Source: a bacterium (GTDB lineage: Bacteria > Krumholzibacteriota > Krumholzibacteriia > JACNKJ01). From it: 47,231 bases of DNA. The position numbers were made by a program, and so were the translations under genes. The stretch's first letter is position 1, and each line of letters starts with the position of its first letter. Positions 1 to 9,323 of this stretch are shown one piece after another. The notes beneath the pieces were generated by a model that worked only from the letters and a program-made list of their open reading frames with translations, was not told the origin of the DNA and ran no database searches. Location: NCBI GenBank assembly GCA_016873475.1, contig VGXI01000006.1, positions 1 to 47,231 of the forward strand. The letters are read 5' to 3'.

Positions 1-92
1 CCGACCGCGACTCCACCGACTACAAGCAGGGCTGGGCGGCCTTCCTCTGCCTGCTCAAGCTCTACATCGAGCGCGGCCTGCGCTGGGACTAG
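1..92 (+). CDS. SRPBCC/AHSA1-type protein, C-terminal end (partial)
   Basis: The window opens inside this gene; reading from base 3 gives 29 residues ending at TAG (90-92). The visible end, with the pattern GW-x2-FL-x2-LK-x-YIE-x-G, matches the last helix of SRPBCC / AHSA1 (activator of Hsp90 ATPase homologue 1-like) domains. That family is often encoded beside ArsR-type regulators, and an arsR lies 120 bp downstream. A GC palindrome (CGCCCCCGGGGGCG, 95-108) follows the stop at once and might act as a weak terminator, although it has no T-run. Only the tail is visible, so the family call is tentative. Confidence 0.5.
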   Translation, partial: DRDSTDYKQGWAAFLCLLKLYIERGLRWD

Positions 93-173
93 CCCGCCCC
101 CGGGGGCGAGTGGCGCCAGAAACGAAACACTGACAATCGCTTGCAGTTCTTGGTGGGCTTCTGCGCCGGCCCC

Positions 174-217
174 TTGACGGCGCTCTCCCTTCGATCTATA
201 TTTGCACAGCTATGCAA
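174..217 (+). promoter_or_regulatory. arsR promoter with operator overlapping the start codon
   Basis: TTGACG (174-179) and TATATT (197-202) are separated by exactly 17 bp, close to a sigma-70 consensus. The imperfect palindrome TTGCACAGCTATGCAA (202-217; 7 of 8 base pairs match) overlaps the -10 end, the expected transcription start and the ATG at 212. This is a natural place for an ArsR-type autorepressor to bind. The -10 ends 9 bp before the ATG and there is no Shine-Dalgarno sequence, so the message would be leaderless or nearly so. The operator role is inferred from position and symmetry. Confidence 0.65.
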
Positions 218-598
218 GCGAATTTGGAACCTCGCGACACCCTGGACGGCCTGCTCAGCCCGGCACTCTTCAAGGCGCTCGGCGACCCGAACCGTCTCGC
301 CCTGCTGCTGCGCCTCGCCGCGGCCGGCGGGCCGGCCACGGTGAGCGCGCTGCGCGGCTGCTGCGAGCGGGACCTCTCCGTGGTCTCGCGGCACCTCGCG
401 CGCCTGCGCGAGGCGGGCATCGTCGTCGCCGAGCGCCGCGGCCGCGAAGTGCACTACCAGCTCACCAGCGACCTGGCGAGCACCCTGCGCGCCATCGCCG
501 ACGCCCTCGACGCCTGCTGTCCGCCCGCCGCCTGCGCGCCGGGAGCCTGCTGCCCGCCGGGCACCTGCGGTATGGACCCCAAAGAAGGAGAGACATGA
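212..598 (+). CDS. arsR: ArsR/SmtB-family metalloregulator
   Basis: This is a 128-residue winged-helix repressor of the ArsR family, expected to bind the upstream operator and release it on As(III). The recognition helix region reads DLSVVSRHL (about 54-62), preceded by a vicinal pair C50-C51. The C-terminal tail is very rich in cysteine (C102, C103, C108, C113, C114, C119), giving several possible thiolate ligands for arsenic. A start at 212 is chosen because upstream codons would run into the promoter. Its TGA overlaps the arsM ATG (ATGA), indicating translational coupling. Which cysteines form the sensor site cannot be told from the sequence. Confidence is high for the family and good for arsenic as ligand, from the neighbours. 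Confidence 0.9.
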   Translation: MQANLEPRDTLDGLLSPALFKALGDPNRLALLLRLAAAGGPATVSALRGCCERDLSVVSRHLARLREAGIVVAERRGREVHYQLTSDLASTLRAIADALDACCPPAACAPGACCPPGTCGMDPKEGET

Positions 599-1455
599 GC
601 ACTCACGACTCCACCCGCGAGCGCATTTCCCGGGACTACGCCGCCGCCATCAAGCAGGGGGGCTCCTGCTGCGGCGACAAGGCCGTGGCGCCCACGGTGG
701 CCGCCCTGGCTGGCTACAGTGCCGAGGACGTCGCCGGCCTGCCGGGCGACATCCTCGCCAGCAGCTTCGGCTGCGGCAACCCCCTGGCCTTCAGCGAGGT
801 GGCCCCCGGCGAGACCGTGCTGGACCTGGGCAGCGGCGCCGGGCTCGACCTCATCCTCGCCGCGCGCAAGGTGGGGCCGACGGGCCGCGTGATCGGCGTC
901 GACATGACCGAGGCCATGCTCGAGGCTGCCCGCGCGAACATCGCCGCCGCAGGCCTGACCAATGTCGAGCTGCGCAAGGGGCTGGTCGAAGCGCTCCCCG
1001 TGGCTGACGCCTCCGTGGACTGGGTCATCTCCAACTGCGTGATCAACCTGTCGCCCGAGAAGGAGCGCGTCTTCGCGGAGATCGCGCGGGTCTTGCGGCC
1101 CGGCGGCCGCCTGCGCGTGAGCGACATCGTCGCCGAGGATCTGCCCGCGGCCCTGCGCGAGAACGCGCAGGTGAGGAGCGCCTGCCTGGGCGGCGCAATC
1201 AGCGAGCCCGAGTACTGCGCGGGCCTGCGTGCGGCGGGACTCGTGGACGTGGAGGTGCCCGAGAGGCTCGTCTACGAGGCGAGCCAGCTCGCGGACATGG
1301 TCTGCGAGCTGGGCGAGGAAGGCGCGCCGGCGACCGGCTGCGGCTGCGGCTGCGAGGGCGGCGGTGGCCTGGATCGCAAGGCCGCGGGCCGCGTGGCCGA
1401 GGCCCTGGCGGGCAAGGTCTGGAGCGCACGCTTCAGCGCGCGGAAACCGGAGTAG
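595..1455 (+). CDS. arsM: arsenite S-adenosylmethionine methyltransferase
   Basis: This 286-residue cytoplasmic enzyme should methylate As(III) with S-adenosylmethionine as donor. A Rossmann-fold SAM motif (LDLGSGAGLD, 76-85) and the acidic end of strand beta2 (GVD, 101-103) are present. The three conserved ArsM cysteines are visible: C60 in SFGCGNP, C148 in SNCVINLS and C197 in ACLGGA. An N-terminal pair C25-C26 and a late CGCGCE stretch are also typical of the family. The ATG at 595 overlaps the arsR stop by 4 bp (ATGA), which supports this start over the longer upstream reading. It lies in an operon with arsR and a RidA-ArsN2 fusion; no efflux pump (arsB/acr3) or arsenate reductase is seen nearby. 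Confidence 0.93.
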   Translation: MSTHDSTRERISRDYAAAIKQGGSCCGDKAVAPTVAALAGYSAEDVAGLPGDILASSFGCGNPLAFSEVAPGETVLDLGSGAGLDLILAARKVGPTGRVIGVDMTEAMLEAARANIAAAGLTNVELRKGLVEALPVADASVDWVISNCVINLSPEKERVFAEIARVLRPGGRLRVSDIVAEDLPAALRENAQVRSACLGGAISEPEYCAGLRAAGLVDVEVPERLVYEASQLADMVCELGEEGAPATGCGCGCEGGGGLDRKAAGRVAEALAGKVWSARFSARKPE

Positions 1456-1457
1456 CC

Positions 1458-2264
1458 GTGCGGCGCGAGAACTTCGGCAGCGGCGCGCCCTGGGAGGCGG
1501 TCGTCGGTTACTCGCGCGTGGTGCGCGCCGGCCGGCGGCTCTACGTGACGGGCACCGTGGGCGAAGGCGCGGACGCCTACGCCCAGGCGAAGAGCGCGCT
1601 CGAGAGAATCGCCGCCGCGCTGGCGCGAGCGGGCGGCAGCCTGGCCGATGTGGTGCGCACGCGCATCTTCGTCACCGACATCGCGCGGGACTGGGAGGCC
1701 GTGGGCCGCGCGCACCGCGAGGCGCTCGGCGACGTGATGCCGGCCACGAGCATGGTGCAGGTGGCCGCGCTCATCGAGCCGCGCTATCTGGTGGAGATCG
1801 AGGCCGACGCCGAGCTCGGGCTCCTGCCGGCCGCCGCGGCGACGATCGAGCCTGCAGCCTACAACGACGCCGCCGTGGCAGCGCTGCTCACCGCTGCGGG
1901 CCTGCCCGTGCCCGGCCCCGAAGACGCCCCCGTGCAGATGCGCGTGCTCCGCGAGGCCGACCGCGTGCTCGCCTGCGCGGGCACCGAGCGCCACGGCGAG
2001 GCGGCGCTGCTGCGCTCGGTGGCCGTCGCCGCCGAAGCCCGCGGGCGGGGGCTGGGCCGCGCGCTCGTGGCGGCGGTGCTCGCGGAGCTGGAGGCGCAGG
2101 GGGCGCGGGAGGTCTACCTGCTCACGCTCAGCGCCGCAGGCTTCTTCGCGCGGCTGGGCTTTGTGCCGGTCGCGCGGGGTGAGGTGCCGGCGCCCGTGCT
2201 CGCCGCGCGGGAGTTCTCCATCCACTGCTGCGACCGCGCCCAGGTGATGCGGCGGCCGCTCTGA
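1458..2264 (+). CDS. RidA-like domain fused to ArsN2-type GNAT acetyltransferase
   Basis: The protein has 268 residues and two domains. Residues 1-120 match the RidA/YjgF (chorismate-mutase-like trimer) family. The usual catalytic Arg after the conserved Pro is replaced by Thr (PATSMVQV, T97), so classic imine deaminase activity is doubtful. Residues about 131-268 match the ArsN2 group of GNAT acetyltransferases found in ars operons. They carry the acetyl-CoA loop RGRGLG (195-200), preceded by LLRSVAVA, and the AAGFFARLGF segment. The GTG at 1458 is 2 bp past the arsM stop. The position behind arsR-arsM argues for a role in handling methylated or organic arsenicals. Substrate is unknown, and the fusion is unusual. 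Confidence 0.82.
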   Translation: MRRENFGSGAPWEAVVGYSRVVRAGRRLYVTGTVGEGADAYAQAKSALERIAAALARAGGSLADVVRTRIFVTDIARDWEAVGRAHREALGDVMPATSMVQVAALIEPRYLVEIEADAELGLLPAAAATIEPAAYNDAAVAALLTAAGLPVPGPEDAPVQMRVLREADRVLACAGTERHGEAALLRSVAVAAEARGRGLGRALVAAVLAELEAQGAREVYLLTLSAAGFFARLGFVPVARGEVPAPVLAAREFSIHCCDRAQVMRRPL

Positions 2265-2375
2265 AGCCGGCGCGCAACGCCCTGCCCTTGACTTCGTAGG
2301 CGTGCTAGACTGCGGTGCCCGCCCTCGGCGGGTCGATCCGCGGCTTCCCCCCGCCCCGATTCCAGGAGGAACTCC

Positions 2376-4505
<2,130 letters not shown>

Positions 4506-4539
4506 TGGAGCCATGCAAGTGATTTGTCGACAGGAGCTC

Positions 4540-4597
4540 TTGACTTTGTCAGGTTGTTCGGTAAAATGAGCGATAACTCACTGAGCGCATGCTCAGT
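4540..4597 (+). promoter_or_regulatory. tetR promoter and two adjacent palindromes (likely operators)
   Basis: TTGACT (4540-4545), a 16-bp spacer and TAAAAT (4562-4567) make the strongest promoter in the window, in an AT-rich island. Two inverted repeats follow directly: TGAG-cgataa-CTCA (4567-4580) and ACTGAGC-gcat-GCTCAGT (4580-4597). They share the half-site core TGAG/CTCA. The second overlaps the ATG at 4589. The arrangement fits autoregulation by the TetR protein encoded next, bound at one or two sites over the transcription start. The regulator-to-site link is inferred. Confidence 0.65.
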
Positions 4598-5173
4598 CTG
4601 GCGGTCGCTTTGCCGAGCAGGAGGGACGAGAGAAGGGCCCGCAGCCGCGAGGCCATCCTGTCGACCGCCCGCGAGTTGATCGCCGCGGGGGGCCTGGCGG
4701 CCACGAGCACCCAGAAGGTGGCTCTGGCCGCCGGGCTCTCCCACGGCGCGCTCTTCGTCCACTTCCCCCGCCGGGAAGACCTGCTTGCCGCTCTTGTCGG
4801 CGGTCTTGCCGCCCACTTCGAAGCCGGGCTGGGTCCGCCCCCTTCCAGCCTCGCGACCGAGCTGGCCCTGCAGCTGGAGCGCCTGGCGGCCCAGGAGAAG
4901 CTCTACGCCCGCCTGCTCGCCGAGGAGACGGCGCTGCCCGCCTCGGCCCGCGAGTCCCTGCGCGCCCTGGAGCGCGTCCTCAGTGCCCGGGTCGCCGCCG
5001 CCTTCGCCGCGGACCGGCCGCGCCTGGGCCTGCGCCCCCTCTCGCCGCGACTCGTCGCCGCGGCCTGGCTGGCCATGCTGCAGCGCGCGCTACTGCGCGG
5101 CGAGACCGGTGCCGCCCTGCCCGAGTGGGGCGGGGAGATCCGTCGCTTCCTGCTCGAACTCGTCGCCGCCTAG
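4589..5173 (+). CDS. TetR-family transcriptional regulator
   Basis: This 194-residue protein has an N-terminal TetR-type helix-turn-helix. The sequence SREAILSTARELIAAGG (about 20-36) is followed by ATSTQKVALAAGLSHGALFVHF (about 38-59), the conserved DNA-binding core. The rest is all-alpha, as expected for the ligand-binding and dimer domain, and gives no hint of the ligand. It stands alone between the oligopeptidase and a BatA-like gene. Its controlled genes are unknown, though the double palindrome over its own start suggests autoregulation. No Shine-Dalgarno sequence precedes the ATG. If transcription starts near 4574 the leader is only about 15 nt. Confidence 0.88.
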   Translation: MLSLAVALPSRRDERRARSREAILSTARELIAAGGLAATSTQKVALAAGLSHGALFVHFPRREDLLAALVGGLAAHFEAGLGPPPSSLATELALQLERLAAQEKLYARLLAEETALPASARESLRALERVLSARVAAAFAADRPRLGLRPLSPRLVAAAWLAMLQRALLRGETGAALPEWGGEIRRFLLELVAA

Positions 5174-5222
5174 GCTGGCGGCCGCCGCGCCAGGCGAGCG
5201 CGCCGCGGGCACCCGGTCGGCG

Positions 5223-5251
5223 TTGCCGCGTAGCTGCCTGCCTGCTAGCTT
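5223..5251 (+). promoter_or_regulatory. possible promoter for the BatA-like gene
   Basis: TTGCCG (5223-5228) and TAGCTT (5246-5251) are separated by 17 bp and end 21 bp before the GTG at 5273. Both hexamers are only partial matches to consensus, so this is a moderate-confidence prediction based on spacing and position. Confidence 0.4.
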
Positions 5252-5272
5252 CCCGCTACCCCTCTTCGGACG

Positions 5273-7408
5273 GTGCCCGTGGGCTTCCTCAACGCCGTGC
5301 TGCTCTTCGGCCTCCTGGGCAGCCTCGTGCCGCTCGTCATCCACCTGCTCGAGCGGCGGCGCCTGCCCACCCTGCAGGTGCCGAGCCTGCGCTTCCTGCG
5401 CGAGCTGAACCGCCGGCAGATGCGCCGCCTCGAGTTGCGGCGGCTGCTGATTCTCATCGTGCGCATGCTGCTCGTCGCGCTCATCGCCTTCGCGCTCGCC
5501 AGGCCCACGCTCACGGGGCCCATTGCCGCCATCTTCCCCGAGGACGCGCCGCGCGCCATCGCACTGCTCATCGACAACAGCGCCAGCATGCAGCTCGAGA
5601 CCGAGCGCGGCAGCCTCGCACAGCTCGCCCGCACGCGGGCGCGGGACCTGCTCGCCGACCTCGCGCCCAAGGACGAAGTGCTCGTCTATGCCCTGGAAGC
5701 CGAGCCGCGCGACCTCGGCGGCGGCCCGCTGAGCCCGGCTCTCGCGGCGGCCCTGCTCGAGGAGTGGCCGCAGGCCGACGGCGGCGCCGCGCTGCGCGCC
5801 GGCCTCGCCCGCGCGATGGTCGATCTCGCCCAGCGCCCCCAGCCCCAGCGCGAGCTCTACCTGCTCAGCGACTTCGCGGGCGCCACCCTCGCCGCCGACA
5901 GCACGACCCTGCCGCCCGCGGGCGAGCTGCGCCTCTTCGCCCTGCCGCTCTCGCAGAGCCCGCCCCCCAATGCCGGCCTCGTCGGCCTGCGCCTGCCCGT
6001 GCGGCCCCTGCTGCCGGGCCAGCCCTTCGAGTTGGGAGTGGCCGCGCGGACGACGGGCGCGCAGCGCGGCGAGGCCTATCCGGTCGAGCTGGAGCTGGCC
6101 GGCGAGCACCGCGGCGGCTTCAGCGTCGAACCCGCAACGGCCGGCGAGCTCCAGTGGCGCAGTCTCGCCGTCACGCTGCCGGCCGGCGGCGAGCGCGGCG
6201 TGACGGGCCTCTGGCGCAAGCAGCGCGACCGCTTCGCTCCCGACGACGCCCTGCCCTTCACGCTGAGCGTGGCCGCGCGCCTGCGCGTGCTGCTCGTCGC
6301 CTCGCCGAGTGCGGCCGGCGAGCGCGGCGCCCGGCTCTCGCCGGCCGATCACCTGGCGCGCGCCCTCGATCCCTACCGGGGACAGCGGCCGGAGGCGATC
6401 GCGCTGGATCTCGAGCAGCGTGGCGTCTCGGCCCTCGCCAGCGACTTGCTCGCGGACCGTCATCTCGTCGTGCTCAGCGGCGGCGACGGCCTCGACGCGA
6501 CTCGCGGCCAGCTCCTCGCCGACTTCGTCGACGCGGGCGGGGGGCTCGTCGTCGCGCCCAGCGCCGCCGGCGCCGGCGACCTCGCCCGCTACCTGCTGCC
6601 GCGCCTCGGCGGTCCGGCCGAGCTGGAGGCGGCTCAGGGCGGCCGCGAGACGCTCGCTCAGCTCGAACCGGAGCATCCGCTCTTCGCCGATTTCTCGGCC
6701 GAACACCGGCGCGTTCTGGCCGAGCAGCCCCTCTGGACGAGCTTCCGCACGCGCCCGGGCGAGCGCGAGATCCTCGCGCGCTTCGCCTCCGGCGGCCCGG
6801 CGCTGCTCGGCTGGGAGCACGGTCGCGGCCGCGTCCGCTTTCTCCTCTTCGAGGTCGGGCCCGAGGGGGGCGAGCTGCCCTACTCCTCGATGTTCCTGCC
6901 CCTGCTGCAGGAGCTGGCCCAGGAAGCGGCCGGTGCCGGGCAACCGCAGCTCGTCGAGGCCGGGCAGGCCCTGAGCTGGCCGCTCGCGGGCACCTCCGCT
7001 GGAACCGACCCCGGGCAGGCTGCGCAGGGCCTCGAGCTGATCGGCCCCGACGGCAAAGCGCAGCCGCTGCAGCTCGACGAGACCAGCTTCCCGCCCCGCG
7101 TGCGCGCCCTCGCGCGGCAGGCCGGGATCTACCGCCTGCAGACGCGTGGCGAAACGGCGGCGCGCACCCTCGGCCTCGCCGCCGTGAGCGCGCCTCCCGC
7201 CGAAGGCCTGCTCGCGCCGCTGCCGGTCGACAGCATCCCGATCCGTCTCGGCCTCCCCGGATTGCAGGTCGTCGATGCCGGCCAGCCGCTAGCGACGGCG
7301 CTGCACGCCGGTCGCTACGGCAAGGAGCTGGCGCGCAGCCTCCTCATCCTCGCGGCCCTCCTCCTCGCCCTGGAGCTGTGGCTCGCCCAGCGGGCAGAGG
7401 CCAGCTGA
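5273..7408 (+). CDS. BatA-type membrane protein with VWA domain
   Basis: This 711-residue membrane protein begins with the BatA N-terminal module. A first helix (about 5-24) is followed by a basic segment (ERRRLPTLQVPSLRFL) and a second helix (about 57-76). A VWA-like region follows with the MIDAS sequence DNSAS (101-105) for metal binding. A long middle part looks extracytoplasmic, with a glutamine-amidotransferase-like stretch around 340-440. A final helix (about 684-702) anchors the C-terminus. BatA/B proteins usually work with a MoxR ATPase in envelope stress or secretion, but neither MoxR nor a second VWA gene is nearby. Start may be GTG 5273 or GTG 5279. The next gene follows after 39 bp. 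Confidence 0.8.
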   Translation: MPVGFLNAVLLFGLLGSLVPLVIHLLERRRLPTLQVPSLRFLRELNRRQMRRLELRRLLILIVRMLLVALIAFALARPTLTGPIAAIFPEDAPRAIALLIDNSASMQLETERGSLAQLARTRARDLLADLAPKDEVLVYALEAEPRDLGGGPLSPALAAALLEEWPQADGGAALRAGLARAMVDLAQRPQPQRELYLLSDFAGATLAADSTTLPPAGELRLFALPLSQSPPPNAGLVGLRLPVRPLLPGQPFELGVAARTTGAQRGEAYPVELELAGEHRGGFSVEPATAGELQWRSLAVTLPAGGERGVTGLWRKQRDRFAPDDALPFTLSVAARLRVLLVASPSAAGERGARLSPADHLARALDPYRGQRPEAIALDLEQRGVSALASDLLADRHLVVLSGGDGLDATRGQLLADFVDAGGGLVVAPSAAGAGDLARYLLPRLGGPAELEAAQGGRETLAQLEPEHPLFADFSAEHRRVLAEQPLWTSFRTRPGEREILARFASGGPALLGWEHGRGRVRFLLFEVGPEGGELPYSSMFLPLLQELAQEAAGAGQPQLVEAGQALSWPLAGTSAGTDPGQAAQGLELIGPDGKAQPLQLDETSFPPRVRALARQAGIYRLQTRGETAARTLGLAAVSAPPAEGLLAPLPVDSIPIRLGLPGLQVVDAGQPLATALHAGRYGKELARSLLILAALLLALELWLAQRAEAS

Positions 7409-7412
7409 GGGC

Positions 7413-7441
7413 TTGACGCGCCTGCGGCTGCCTGCCACGCT
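7413..7441 (+). promoter_or_regulatory. possible leaderless promoter for the 187-residue membrane protein
   Basis: TTGACG (7413-7418), a 17-bp spacer and CACGCT (7436-7441) lie directly before the ATG at 7448, leaving only 6 bp. The -35 and spacing are good and the -10 is poor. There is no ribosome site before the ATG, which fits a leaderless transcript. Confidence 0.4.
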
Positions 7442-7447
7442 GGCCGC

Positions 7448-8011
7448 ATGACGCCGGCCCGCCTCTACCTCTTCTCCCTCCTGGCGCTGGTCCTGGCTGG
7501 CATCCTCCTCTTCGGTGGCCGGGACAGCATCGCCACCAACAGCGTCGCCGCCGTGGCGGTCATCCTCGCGCTGGTTGCCTATTTGCTCGGGATCTACCTC
7601 GCCCGGGTCGGCCGCCGCGGCGAGGAGGCCCTCAGCGCCCTGCGCTCGCGCATCGCCAGCGTCAGCGAGGAGGCGATCGGCGCCGAGTACCGGACCTACC
7701 ACCTCGGAGGACTGGACGAGCTGGCCGCCGGCGATCTGCTCGTGCTCTACGCCACCCGCGACGGCTGGCTGCTCGTCCCCCTGCTGGACGAGCTGGCCTG
7801 GTTCAAGGTGCCGGGGGACGGCGTCGGGCCCGTGAGTCTGGAGCGCGAAGGGGGGCTCCACCTGCGGGCGGAGCTGAAGAGCGACAACGGGCGCGCGCTG
7901 AACCTGCGCCTGGCCTCGACCCTCGCCGATCCGCGCAGCGAGGACTCCGCCGCGCTGCGGGACCTCGAGACCCTGCAGAGCGCCCTGCGCGGCCGCGCCG
8001 CGAGCGCCTAG
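7448..8011 (+). CDS. two-helix membrane protein of unknown function
   Basis: I do not recognise this 187-residue protein. Two hydrophobic helices near the N-terminus (about 5-23 and 31-52) are followed by a soluble domain of about 130 residues with mixed alpha/beta character. The LGGLDELAAGDLLVLYATRDGW stretch (about 86-107) suggests a compact globular fold. It lies 39 bp behind the BatA-like gene in the same direction and may be its partner, but it also has its own possible promoter. Absence of cysteines or charged catalytic motifs gives no clue to an enzymatic role. Confidence 0.7.
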   Translation: MTPARLYLFSLLALVLAGILLFGGRDSIATNSVAAVAVILALVAYLLGIYLARVGRRGEEALSALRSRIASVSEEAIGAEYRTYHLGGLDELAAGDLLVLYATRDGWLLVPLLDELAWFKVPGDGVGPVSLEREGGLHLRAELKSDNGRALNLRLASTLADPRSEDSAALRDLETLQSALRGRAASA

Positions 8012-8053
8012 GGACGACCTGCGCCCAGGCTGCCCGCTCCCGGCCTGCTCATC

Positions 8054-8541
8054 CTACTGGTACTCCCGGCCCAGGATCACGCTGACGATGATCGCGCCCA
8101 CGGCCAGCGGCGCCGCGAAGCGGATCGCGAAGCGCCAGGCGCCGTAGCTGGCCATTCGCCCGTGCCCCTGCGATGTAGCGCGGGGTCCAGCCCGCGACCA
8201 CGCTGTAATTAGGAGAGGATCACGAAACCCGTGATGACGCCGAGCACGCCAACGCCCGGCCAGAGACCGGCGCTCCGCTTGCCCGCCGAGAGCGCGCGGA
8301 AGCTGCCCACCGGGTCCTTCTCGGCGCGGCGGCCCATGAGGATCTCGGCGACCATGATCGGCGCGCCGACCAGGATGACGGCCGCGAGGTAGATCAGCAC
8401 GAAGGCGCCGCCGTGGTTCTCCATTGCGATGTAGGGGAACTTCCAGGGATTGCCCAGACCGACGGCGCTGCCCGCCGCCGCCAGGGTGAAGCCCAGGCGG
8501 CCCGTCCACTGGCCGCGCTGGCCGCTCGCCGGCTTGCTCAT
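8054..8541 (-). pseudogene. Na+-dependent transporter of the NSS/SNF family, broken
   Basis: The N-terminal third of a neurotransmitter:sodium symporter-type transporter is intact in one frame. It carries the sodium-site signature AAAGSAVGLGNPWKFPY and continues through VGAPIMVAEILMGRR to GVITGFVILS, where a TAA (about 8209-8211) stops it. An extra base in TCCTAATTACAGC causes the stop: shifting frame restores YSVVAGWTPRYIAG, the expected continuation. Soon after, the reading jumps to a C-terminal-helix sequence (WRFAIRFAAPLAVGAII), so roughly 300 residues of core are missing. The start is better placed at 8541, because GGGAGG lies 6 bp ahead of it, than at ATG 8547. It cannot make a working carrier. 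Confidence 0.8.
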
Positions 8542-8570
8542 CCGCATCCTCCCGCGTCGTGGCTGGCGCG

Positions 8571-8600
8571 ACCCTAGCGAGGCCGGCGGCGCAGGGTCAA
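8571..8600 (-). promoter_or_regulatory. promoter of the broken NSS transporter
   Basis: On the minus strand TTGACC (8600-8595), an 18-bp spacer and TAGGGT (8576-8571) precede the transporter start by about 30 bp. The promoter and ribosome site look intact although the gene is ruined, which suggests that the loss is recent. Confidence 0.5.
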
Positions 8601-8720
8601 GCAGGGCCTCGCGGCCCCGCGGCCGGCGGCTCCGCTCCCCCGGCTGGCGGCGATTCCGGACGATTTGCTATTCTTTAGCCGGCGGTCGGCCGTCCGGCCT
8701 GTGATTTCCCGGGAGGCGAG

Positions 8721-9323
8721 GTGTCTCTGGCAGCGGAGAGGCGTGCAACAGCGGGGCTCAGCGACGAGCAGCTCTGGGCGCTGACCCAGGGCGAGCCCTC
8801 GCCGCTGGCGCGCCGGGCGGCCACCGCTCTGCTCGGTCGCTACCAGGAGCGCGTCTATCGCTGGTGCTACGGGCGGGTTGGCGAACACGAACTGGCCAGG
8901 GATCTCGCGCAGGACGTGCTCGTCAACGCCTACCGCGGCCTCGCCGGTTTCGACGGCCGCGCGCGCTTCTCCACCTGGCTCTTCGCGATCGCCAGGAACC
9001 GGTGTTTGAATGCGCTCCGGAGCCCGGCGCTCTTTGAGGAGGGCCTCGATCTCGATGCCCTGCCCGCTGCCCAGGGTGGTCAGGACGACGAGTTCTCCGG
9101 GCGCGAGGAGGAGGAGCGCCTCCTGGCGCTCATCCGCTCGGCGCTGCCGCCGCTGGACCAGCAGGTGCTGTGGCTGCGCTGCGTCGAGAAGATGCCGGTG
9201 GACGGCATCACGCGCCTGCTGGCGATCGAGGAAGCCAGCGGAGCGCGGGCAGTCCTGCAGCGCGCCCGGCGCCGCCTCCGCGCGGCGCTGGCGGCCGAGG
9301 AAGGAGACGAGGTCCGTGGTTGA
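8721..9323 (+). CDS. ECF-type RNA polymerase sigma factor
   Basis: This 200-residue sigma-70 family protein has the two ECF regions. Sigma2 (about 35-95) includes RVYRWCYGRVG, ELARDLAQDVLVNAYRGL and FSTWLFAIARNRCLN. Sigma4 (about 132-190) includes LPPLDQQVLWLRCVEKMPVDGI and a basic final helix. It should direct RNA polymerase to a small regulon in response to an envelope signal. Start is GTG 8721, with GGGAGG 4 bp upstream. The anti-sigma gene overlaps its end by 8 bp, indicating coupled synthesis of the pair. No convincing ECF-type autoregulatory promoter could be named in the 170 bp upstream. Confidence 0.93.
   Translation: MSLAAERRATAGLSDEQLWALTQGEPSPLARRAATALLGRYQERVYRWCYGRVGEHELARDLAQDVLVNAYRGLAGFDGRARFSTWLFAIARNRCLNALRSPALFEEGLDLDALPAAQGGQDDEFSGREEEERLLALIRSALPPLDQQVLWLRCVEKMPVDGITRLLAIEEASGARAVLQRARRRLRAALAAEEGDEVRG

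Noticed and set aside
2288-2311. TTGACT (2288) and TAGACT (2306) as a promoter for the oligopeptidase
   Set aside because: The spacer is only 12 bp, far too short for a sigma-70 promoter. Either box might be real with another partner, but I cannot name one.
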